Source: Hellea sp.
GTDB lineage: Bacteria > Pseudomonadota > Alphaproteobacteria > Caulobacterales > Maricaulaceae
DNA length: 46,108 nt
Assembly (NCBI GenBank): GCA_020629875.1
Contig: JAHDCL010000005.1
Coordinates: forward strand, 13,954 to 60,061
Direction of reading: 5' to 3'
Shown here piece by piece: positions 26,662-33,344 of this stretch; position 1 is the first letter of the stretch, and each line of letters starts with the position of its first letter. The notes beneath the pieces were generated by a model. That model saw nothing but the letters and a program-made list of their open reading frames with translations, was not told where the DNA came from and did not search any database. Made by a program: the position numbers and the translations under genes.

Positions 26662-26678
26662 CTATGATTTTGGTTAGC
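26657..26678 (+). promoter_or_regulatory. Perfect 6-bp dyad upstream of the spmX sigma-54 promoter
   Basis: GCTAAC (26657-26662) and GTTAGC (26673-26678) are exact inverted repeats separated by 10 bp. The centre is about 80 bp upstream of the predicted start point, a typical position for an enhancer-binding protein. In Caulobacter the sigma-54 activator TacA drives spmX; whether this dyad is a TacA site is inference. Confidence 0.5.
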
Positions 26679-26720
26679 ACTTATAATCCCCAAAGCTCAA
26701 CTCGGCTCGCTATTCCCTTG

Positions 26721-26736
26721 TGGCGCGAGTCTTGCA
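26721..26736 (+). promoter_or_regulatory. Sigma-54 promoter of spmX
   Basis: The sequence TGGCGCG-AGTC-TTGCA matches the sigma-54 consensus TGGCACG-N4-TTGCW at all defined bases but one, with the exact -24/-12 spacing. The predicted start point is about 26747, some 35 bp before the spmX ATG. Confidence 0.7.
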
Positions 26737-26781
26737 CTTATCCATACCAGAGAACTAACTTTGTAATGGATTGGGACGAAA

Positions 26782-28074
26782 ATGGGTCGTCAATTTAACA
26801 TTTCTGATATGGGCTTGAAGCTTATCAAAGCTTATGAAGGCTATCGCCCTGTGGATCGTACATTAGTCTCAGGTCAGCGAGTTGTGGGTTATGGCCACCG
26901 CTTATTAGGCGATGAGCCTATGATGCTCTCCAAATCAGAAGCGGAAACGCTTTTAAAGGACGACCTTGCTCCTTTCATCGATATGATTAATGAGAATGTT
27001 CACGCCCCACTCAGTCAAAGCCAGTTCGATGCGCTCGTGTCCTTTGCCTATAATATTGGCCCTAAAGCTTTTTTGAAATCTGACACATTGCGAGCACTGA
27101 ATAATGGTCGCCCATTAGATGCAGCCAATGGCTTTGACATTTGGCGTAAGTCGGAGATCGATGGCAAAATTTATGTCGTTGATGCGTTAATGCGCCGCCG
27201 TACAGCTGAGAAGGCTTTATTTCTTAGGCCTGAGGGAAGGCCTGTTAGCGCACCTGGAGTTGATTTACCCCCGATTCAAGATGAAACAGTTGCATTGCTC
27301 TCGACTGAAGATGCGTTGCCTGTTTTTACATCTGATGAAGCGGCAGGTGTCGTTGCGGCCGCGCCATATTCCGCCGAACCCGCTCAATATCGCCGCCGCG
27401 AAGACGGGGCCGCCGGGGCATTGACTCATAGTGAAATTTTTGAGGAGGGAGATGAGTATGAGGTAGGTTCAGAGGATGAGTTACCTCGCAGCATTATTGC
27501 CGATCAAGATGATGAAGACACTGCCGACGAGCAAAATAAGCGCCCCTCTCTTATTGCCGTTGAGGACGAAAAACTTAAAGATCGGTTGGAAGCTCTCATT
27601 GAGGACGTTAAGTCGGACCAGAAAGCTGTGGACACTGAAGCTTGGCCTGAAAGCCTTATTCAGACCGACACGACCGATGTGGGAAAAGAGGTCGCTTACG
27701 AAAATGTCGTGCCCTTTAGAGCTGAAGGTGATGCAAATGTGTTACGTTCTGCCGAGGACCCAGTTGATGTTGTAATCGACAACCTTGCTGAAGATGATGC
27801 CTTGCGTATTCGAACCGAAGACAGCGCAAGCCGCTTTATAGAAATATATGAGGAAGAAGGGGAGGCGGACAAGGTTTCATCCCTTCCATATTTCTTAATG
27901 ATGTTGTTGGGATCAATGTTGTTTGGCGGAAGTATTGCAGCATGGCTTAAAAATCGGGGCGAAATGCTTGGAGATTATGGGCCTCTTTTAACGATGTGCG
28001 GAATTTTCATCGGCGGCATGATGCTTCTGGGAGCGCTATATTATGCGGCGCGCCAAACCTTTAAGTCTTCATAA
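26782..28074 (+). CDS. spmX: SpmX, polarity and cell-cycle regulator with a degenerate muramidase domain
   Basis: In Caulobacter SpmX recruits and activates the kinase DivJ at the stalked pole. The 430-residue protein has its three-part layout: a phage-lysozyme (GH24) domain (1-150), an acidic, low-complexity linker (~155-360) rich in Glu and Asp, and two membrane helices at the C terminus (~368-389 and ~401-423). Against the T4 lysozyme triad Glu11-Asp20-Thr26, Glu19 is retained, but the Asp position is Leu28 and the Thr position Val34. This fits published work describing SpmX as a co-opted, detoxified phage lysozyme. It is preceded by a sigma-54 promoter. A generic host lysozyme is the alternative, but the architecture argues against it. 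Confidence 0.85.
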   Translation: MGRQFNISDMGLKLIKAYEGYRPVDRTLVSGQRVVGYGHRLLGDEPMMLSKSEAETLLKDDLAPFIDMINENVHAPLSQSQFDALVSFAYNIGPKAFLKSDTLRALNNGRPLDAANGFDIWRKSEIDGKIYVVDALMRRRTAEKALFLRPEGRPVSAPGVDLPPIQDETVALLSTEDALPVFTSDEAAGVVAAAPYSAEPAQYRRREDGAAGALTHSEIFEEGDEYEVGSEDELPRSIIADQDDEDTADEQNKRPSLIAVEDEKLKDRLEALIEDVKSDQKAVDTEAWPESLIQTDTTDVGKEVAYENVVPFRAEGDANVLRSAEDPVDVVIDNLAEDDALRIRTEDSASRFIEIYEEEGEADKVSSLPYFLMMLLGSMLFGGSIAAWLKNRGEMLGDYGPLLTMCGIFIGGMMLLGALYYAARQTFKSS

Positions 28075-28076
28075 AC

Positions 28077-28106
28077 CATATGTTTCAAAGAAATTTTCAA
28101 CATATG
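28077..28106. repeat. Perfect 8-bp inverted repeat between spmX and the cupin gene
   Basis: CATATGTT (28077-28084) and AACATATG (28099-28106) are exact inverted repeats around a 14-nt AT-rich spacer, 2 bp after the spmX stop and 56 bp before the next start. No U tract follows, so an operator or a transcript-end structure are both possible. Confidence 0.45.
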
Positions 28107-28161
28107 AGACCTATATTGTCAGGGATAATTTTTGATTTAACGGCTGCTAAAGGTGGGTAAA

Positions 28162-29100
28162 ATGAGCGGGATGCTTAAAGACTGGACTGAAGATCATTCA
28201 GCGCGCTTTCAAAAAGAAATTATGCCATTCAAGCATAGCCTGAAGGAGACGGGTCTGTTTTCAGATGATGCTTTAATTGAGTTGCTCAATAAACACCCTG
28301 ACAACATGTTGGATGTCTGCACCATGGGGGGGGCGGATTCCAAGCTATATCCAAATAAGTTCCAAACGGGAGACTTTCGCGGTGTTGACGGTAAAGTTCT
28401 TCTGGAGGCTGCAAAAGCAGGTAAGGTCTGGATTAATGTTCGCCGAGGGATGAATATTCACCCAGAGTATAAAGCTGTTTTAGATGAGATGTATGGCGGT
28501 ATAGCAAAGAAGACTGGTAACAAGGCTTATAACGCGAATGGTGGGATTTTGATTTCATCTCCAATCGCCCGGGTGCCGTATCATTTTGACAAGACAGAAA
28601 CTATCCTTTGGCATGTGCGTGGTAAGAAACGAATGTATCTTTATCCTCTCACGGAAAAGTTCATTCCCGACCGAGCTTATGAAGCGACTATGCTGAGCGA
28701 CCTAGAGGATGATTTACCTTATCAACCTGATTTTGATCAAGAAGCGACCATTGTGGACTTTGAAGAAGGTCAGGCTTTGTCTTGGCCAATGAATATGCCA
28801 CACCGTGTTGATAATCAGAGTTTCTGTGTGTCTGTTACAACGGAATACTCAACGCGTGAATCCGGTATGAAAAATGCGGCCATGATTGCCAACGCAACGC
28901 TTCGGCATCGATTTGGTATTGAGTCTAGTTATACAAATGCGGGCCCTCTAAATCGTCAGATTAAATCCGTATTTGGCCGTGTTATTCGGAAGGCAGGGTT
29001 AGCAGCCAAAAACAATAAAGTTGATATGGTGACGTTTAAAATTGATCCCTCAGCTCCCAACTTCGTGGTAGACGTTGAGCCTTATCAACGAGATTTTTAA
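28162..29100 (+). CDS. Cupin/JmjC-like protein (putative Fe(II) oxygenase)
   Basis: A 312-residue cytosolic protein. The core has a double-stranded beta-helix pattern with a possible metal triad: His and Asp in VPYHFDKTETILWHV and a distal His in LSWPMNMPHRVDN. Between them lies GKKRMYLYPL, usual in JmjC/cupin-8-like proteins, followed by a C-terminal helical extension. If active it could be a 2-oxoglutarate-dependent hydroxylase; the substrate is unknown. The ATG at 28162 has AAAGG 8 nt upstream, better placed than for the GTG at 28153. A DUF1489 gene follows at 44 bp in the same direction. Confidence 0.72.
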   Translation: MSGMLKDWTEDHSARFQKEIMPFKHSLKETGLFSDDALIELLNKHPDNMLDVCTMGGADSKLYPNKFQTGDFRGVDGKVLLEAAKAGKVWINVRRGMNIHPEYKAVLDEMYGGIAKKTGNKAYNANGGILISSPIARVPYHFDKTETILWHVRGKKRMYLYPLTEKFIPDRAYEATMLSDLEDDLPYQPDFDQEATIVDFEEGQALSWPMNMPHRVDNQSFCVSVTTEYSTRESGMKNAAMIANATLRHRFGIESSYTNAGPLNRQIKSVFGRVIRKAGLAAKNNKVDMVTFKIDPSAPNFVVDVEPYQRDF

Positions 29101-29144
29101 AGCTTACACTAGTCTAATTGAGTATTAGCCGCGTATGCAGGGCT

Positions 29145-29579
29145 ATGACCTTGCATATGCAAAAGCTATCGGTTGGTACGGAGTCTATCTCTACCCTGCA
29201 AAATTGGCAAAATAGCTATGTTCGGCGTAGAGAGCAGCGCGGTTTATCACCCTACCATGAGCACGTTACGCGTATGTTCCCCAAGCAGGTCGAGGCCTTG
29301 CTGGATGGAGGGTCAATATATTGGGTAATCAAAGGTTTGATTCAGTGTCGCAATGAATTGGTGGCACTCGAAGAGACGCAAACCCCCGATGGACGCAAAG
29401 CTTGTTCCATTCTTATGAAGCCGAGACTTATTCCCGTTGTGCCAACGCCAAAACGCCCATTTCAGGGCTGGCGGTATCTTAAGGCCGACGATGCACCAGC
29501 GGATTTAGATGAAATAGGCGGAGCAAATGACTTACCGCCTGAACTGCGAGCAAAGCTGGCGAATTTGGGCGCTTGGTAG
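29145..29579 (+). CDS. DUF1489 family protein
   Basis: A 144-residue protein of an alphaproteobacterium-specific conserved family with no assigned function. Family landmarks are MTLHMQKLSVG at the start, HVTRMFPKQVEALLDGGSIYWVIKG in the middle, and RPFQGWRYL near the end. The start at 29145 fits the family's N-terminal MTLH and follows an AGGG; an earlier start at 29118 adds nine atypical residues. The family is small, single-domain and cytosolic by sequence. It converges on the TonB receptor gene. Confidence 0.9.
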   Translation: MTLHMQKLSVGTESISTLQNWQNSYVRRREQRGLSPYHEHVTRMFPKQVEALLDGGSIYWVIKGLIQCRNELVALEETQTPDGRKACSILMKPRLIPVVPTPKRPFQGWRYLKADDAPADLDEIGGANDLPPELRAKLANLGAW

Positions 29580-29581
29580 CC

Positions 29582-29611
29582 AAAAAAAAGCCCCGGTCGA
29601 AACCGAGGCTT
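29582..29611 (-). terminator. Intrinsic terminator of the TonB-dependent receptor gene
   Basis: AAGCCCCGGT (29588-29597) and ACCGAGGCTT (29602-29611) pair over 10 bp with one mismatch around a CGAA tetraloop. On the minus strand the stem runs into eight consecutive T (29582-29589). It lies 26 bp after the receptor stop. A weaker tail on the plus strand could also stop DUF1489 transcripts. Confidence 0.85.
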
Positions 29612-29636
29612 TCTAAATTTAACGCTTAAAACTAGC

Positions 29637-32477
29637 TTAGAATGTGTAGCGAGCTTTGACGTAATATTGACCGCCTGAGAAACCAATCGGTGAAGCTTCA
29701 GGATAAAGCTGACCAGAGCCACCTTGTCCTGGATTCTCATCCGGATAGTTATCAAACAGATTATTAGCACCAATCATCAACTCAACGCCTTCATAGACTT
29801 CTGCACCGATTTCAGCATCGATAAGAATTTCTGAACCAACGTCAAAGCCGTTTCCGCTATCAAACCATGAACCGTAATAGTTGGCGCGAACCATACCATT
29901 CCACATTCCTTGTGAGTGGAGAAGCGTAGCTGAGCCTTTCACATTTGGTAGAAGGTCTTCGAGAGCGCGAACACGTGTATCAGAGATTGGTCCCTGACGC
30001 GTGACTTCTGTATCTGTCCAGTTTGCTGCTACGATGAAGGTAGAGTCGCCTCCGCCCATTTCGAACTTATAATCACCACGAACGTCGATACCCTGTGTTT
30101 TGGTATCGAAGCTATTGGAGAAGAAACGGAACTGAGCCAAATCATCTAAGCCAATGAAGTCCTGACGATCGATTGTACCGTTTGCATCGAGCTCAGCGAT
30201 AGCTCCACTGATTGAGTCGGCTGTCGCGCCTGCAAACTGCAGAGCATCAAGGAAGTCAACATTGGCACCCAGTGCGACGCGGTCGTCAACTTTGATGTTG
30301 AAGTAGTCAACCGTCCAGTTAAATCCGCCAGTGTCGAATGCGAGACCCAATGAGATGTTCCGCGCATCTTCAGCTTTGAGCGTCGGGCGCTCACCCGTTG
30401 AGGCGATGAAGTCAGCCGCCAATTGGCCAGCCGCTGTGTTCAGCGGTAATGTCCCTTGGTCAACCAGAACGCCATTCACGTTTTGTGTTGTCACATTGGT
30501 AATATTCGCTTGGCCACCTGTCGGAGCATGGAAACCTGTCGAGTATGTACCGCGGAGGCGAACGTTATCGTTGATTTTGTAAAGCGCAGCGAGCTTATAG
30601 TTTAGTGTATCACCGAAACTTGAATAGTCTTCATAACGCAAAGCGGCTTGAAGTGTCAGAGCATCTGTGACGTCGCCTTCAAGGTCAACATAACCCGCAT
30701 ATGAATCTTGCGAGTTGGAAGAGCTATTTGGGAATCCACCAAAACCGTTTGAGCTTGACGAGAAGCCTTGTCCAATTGGGAAGGCTGGCGTTGATACTGC
30801 TAATGGGCCTAAGGCGAAAGAGTTTGAGTCTCCAGCATAGAGGTCAAATGTCTCTTTGCGATATTCAGCACCGAAACCAATGTTTAGATCAGAGGCCCAG
30901 TCAGCTATTGGAATGCCATAACTGAAGTCAGCATTGAGGATCGTTTCTTTCTGCTTTTGTCCACCAGGGATGAAGTCGCGAACAACTTCTGTATTTCCTG
31001 ACCCGGCAATCGGCCCGAGGGAAGCATTGACTGTGTTGTTAATGAAAAACTGAACTTCTGAAGAGCCGTGGGTGACAGAGAGGTCATATGATAGACCGTT
31101 TCCAAAATCCAGATCGCCGCGGATACCTGCGCTTAGGCCGATGTCTTCGAGATCGCCACCGAAACGTGGAACAAATCCACCAGGAATAGCTTCCACGAAT
31201 GAGAAACAATTGTCATCGGCTGTAACAGACGCAAGAATTCCTGCATTCGGGATAAGCCCGTCAGTTCCTGTTAATGGAATACCTTGTGGGCAGACGCGTG
31301 GGTCAAGGCCCGCTACGTTACCGACACGTACAGATGCGCCAAATTCTCCATCTGCTAAGGCAACGCCAGAATCACCGCGGATGAATTCGCCAGGGTTGGC
31401 AGCGTCCGGTGTGTAAGTTATTTCATTGTAGAAATCGTCCGAGGTATCGTCAGGTGTTCCGTTATCATTAATACGCACTGCATTACCGTTGGCGTTATTT
31501 ACTAATGGGCCTGCATAAACGCCGCCGCGGTTTGTTGGATTACGATAGAAGAACCCGCCAGTTGTCGTGCGCTCTGCATATGTACCGAAAGCGTAAAGCT
31601 CCGCCTTTTCATTCAGCTCGATGCCAGTGTTGATGGCAAGTTTGAGGTCATTCTCTACATCAGGTTGCCCCCAATATTGTGTGAACTCATCTGTGTAGCT
31701 GTTGATAGTCAAGAAATCTGAAACGGCTGTGTTGCCTGCAGCAATTAGATTAGTAACGTCTGTCCGCGGAGCAGCGCGGACGGTACCATCAGTATCGCCA
31801 TACTCACCGGAAATGTTAACAAATCCAGCGTCGCCCAGCGGTAAGCCTACGTTACCAGCGATTGAGTAATTGTCGCCGTCGCCATCATATGTTGAACCGT
31901 ATTTAACTTCGAGCGATCCGCCTTCTGAGGCGTCTTTCAGGTCAAAGCCGATAACGCCGGCAATCGCGTCAGAACCATATTGTGAAGACGCACCATCACG
32001 CAGGACTTGGACCTGCTTAAGCGCGATTGAAGGAAGAGATGAAACATCAACGCCTTGCGCGCCGTCAGCGATACCGCCGCCGAGGAATGAAATAACCGCG
32101 CCGCGATGACGACGTTTGCCATTTACAAGAACTAGTGTGTTGTCGGGAGAAAGACCGCGCAGGTTTGCAGGGCGGACAATAGACGCCGCATCTGAGATAG
32201 GCTGCGTGTTTACGTTGTAAGAAGGAAGCGATGTGCGGAGCAAATCCTGAACATCATTGGCTGCATTTTGAGTAAACTCTACGCCAGAAATAACATCAAC
32301 CGGTGCTGGTGTATCGGCTGCAGAGCGAGCCTGACGACGCGTGCCAATTGAGATGACTTCGTCATATTCAGAGATGCCGTCTGATGACTGAGCATAAGCA
32401 GGTACAGCCATGGCGCCGGCCAGAATCGCGGCAGAAGCCGAAATTGCTAGGGTGGATTTAAGTGAAAAACGTTGCAT
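29637..32477 (-). CDS. TonB-dependent outer-membrane receptor
   Basis: A 946-residue TonB-dependent transporter. It has a signal peptide (cleavage near AYAQSS, residue ~29), a TonB-box-like segment (EVISIGTRRQAR), and the plug domain (~50-180) with RGLSPDNTLVLVNGKRRHRG and the VLRDGASSQYGSDAIAGVIGF signature. The remainder is a large beta-barrel ending in the membrane-type strand YYVKARYTF. GAGGG lies 6 nt before the start. The ligand is unknown; proteins of this type in marine Alphaproteobacteria take up siderophores, oligosaccharides, vitamins or peptides. No adjacent TonB, degradation or transport genes indicate the substrate. It is monocistronic with its own terminator. Confidence 0.95.
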   Translation of the reverse strand: MQRFSLKSTLAISASAAILAGAMAVPAYAQSSDGISEYDEVISIGTRRQARSAADTPAPVDVISGVEFTQNAANDVQDLLRTSLPSYNVNTQPISDAASIVRPANLRGLSPDNTLVLVNGKRRHRGAVISFLGGGIADGAQGVDVSSLPSIALKQVQVLRDGASSQYGSDAIAGVIGFDLKDASEGGSLEVKYGSTYDGDGDNYSIAGNVGLPLGDAGFVNISGEYGDTDGTVRAAPRTDVTNLIAAGNTAVSDFLTINSYTDEFTQYWGQPDVENDLKLAINTGIELNEKAELYAFGTYAERTTTGGFFYRNPTNRGGVYAGPLVNNANGNAVRINDNGTPDDTSDDFYNEITYTPDAANPGEFIRGDSGVALADGEFGASVRVGNVAGLDPRVCPQGIPLTGTDGLIPNAGILASVTADDNCFSFVEAIPGGFVPRFGGDLEDIGLSAGIRGDLDFGNGLSYDLSVTHGSSEVQFFINNTVNASLGPIAGSGNTEVVRDFIPGGQKQKETILNADFSYGIPIADWASDLNIGFGAEYRKETFDLYAGDSNSFALGPLAVSTPAFPIGQGFSSSSNGFGGFPNSSSNSQDSYAGYVDLEGDVTDALTLQAALRYEDYSSFGDTLNYKLAALYKINDNVRLRGTYSTGFHAPTGGQANITNVTTQNVNGVLVDQGTLPLNTAAGQLAADFIASTGERPTLKAEDARNISLGLAFDTGGFNWTVDYFNIKVDDRVALGANVDFLDALQFAGATADSISGAIAELDANGTIDRQDFIGLDDLAQFRFFSNSFDTKTQGIDVRGDYKFEMGGGDSTFIVAANWTDTEVTRQGPISDTRVRALEDLLPNVKGSATLLHSQGMWNGMVRANYYGSWFDSGNGFDVGSEILIDAEIGAEVYEGVELMIGANNLFDNYPDENPGQGGSGQLYPEASPIGFSGGQYYVKARYTF

Positions 32478-32548
32478 TGAGTTCCCTCTTCTTATTTATT
32501 GCAAACTAAAGATCTTGATTTTTTGACCTGGCGGGAAGCTATTGACTA

Positions 32549-32562
32549 GTTCGAAAACGAAC
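32549..32562. promoter_or_regulatory. Palindromic operator candidate upstream of the TonB receptor gene
   Basis: GTTCG-AAAA-CGAAC is a perfect 5-bp inverted repeat with a 4-bp spacer, 72-85 bp upstream of the receptor start, and is flanked further out by AGCT on both sides. LacI/GntR/TetR-type operators look like this, but no regulator gene is adjacent. Confidence 0.4.
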
Positions 32563-32707
32563 AAGCTATTTGATGGCAAATTTGTAATTTCCTGAGGCAA
32601 TGTGACTTTTATGACACTATTTTGGCATTTCTTTCGGCAAAAGACACAATTTTTAGCAAAAAGTTACAAATACGGCTAAATCGAGTGAGCTTTGTGAAGG
32701 ATTTCGA

Positions 32708-33238
32708 ATGTTGAATTTACGTTGCGCTATGATGGAGGACGTAGAGGCTATTGAAGGTCTCATGCGGTCAGCGATCTTGGAGCTACAAAAAGGCTTTTTA
32801 ACAGATGCGCAGATACAGGCTTCATTTGCGAGTATGGGATTAGATACTCAGCTTATAGAAGACCAAACTTATTTTTGCGTGATAGAGAATGATATTCTTG
32901 TCGGGTGCGGAGGTTGGTCGCGGCGCGCAACTTTATATGGCGGAAATCATAGCGCAGGCCGAAACGCAAAACTACTAGACCCAAATATCGATAGGGCGCG
33001 CATCCGCGCCATGTACACGCACCCCCAACATACGCGCCGTGGAATAGGCCGCCTCATCATCGAAGCGGGCGAAACTGCCGCGAAAGCAGAAGGATTCAAG
33101 GCGGTAGAAATGGCGGCGACCATGGCTGGCGTGCCGCTGTATAAAAAATGCGGATATGCCATTGAGAAGGAGTGGACAGATAATAACGGAGCTGTACCCG
33201 TTCCGCTCTGTACCATGGTAAAATCGCTAAGCTCGTGA
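32708..33238 (+). CDS. GNAT-family N-acetyltransferase
   Basis: A 176-residue acetyltransferase. The acetyl-CoA-binding motif A is visible as MYTHPQHTRRGIGRLIIEAGE (Q/RxxGxG/A type) near residue 100, with the beta-4 strand before it and the family's PLYKKCGYAIEKEW end segment. The N-terminal LRCAMMEDVEAIEGLMRSA helix is typical. The substrate is unknown. It is on its own in plus orientation and divergent from the TonB receptor gene. Confidence 0.9.
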   Translation: MLNLRCAMMEDVEAIEGLMRSAILELQKGFLTDAQIQASFASMGLDTQLIEDQTYFCVIENDILVGCGGWSRRATLYGGNHSAGRNAKLLDPNIDRARIRAMYTHPQHTRRGIGRLIIEAGETAAKAEGFKAVEMAATMAGVPLYKKCGYAIEKEWTDNNGAVPVPLCTMVKSLSS

Positions 33239-33257
33239 TTTTTCAGCGATTTACTCC

Positions 33258-33283
33258 GCCTAATCCTTAAAGTTTAGGCTTTA
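33258..33283 (+). terminator. Possible terminator after the GNAT gene
   Basis: GCCTAA (33258-33263) and TTAGGC (33274-33279) form a perfect 6-bp stem with a 10-nt loop, followed by TTTAT. It is 20 bp after the stop. The short stem and tail make it a modest candidate. Confidence 0.35.
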
Positions 33284-33344
33284 TAAACCATTATAGAACA
33301 TCAGATATTCAGGGGGTGTAGGTAGCCCTGGGGGATAATTCATA

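Noticed and set aside
29637-32477. Carbohydrate-utilisation (PUL-like) or siderophore locus around the TonB receptor
   Set aside because: No SusD-like, glycosidase, TonB/ExbBD, or siderophore genes are adjacent, so the ligand cannot be guessed.
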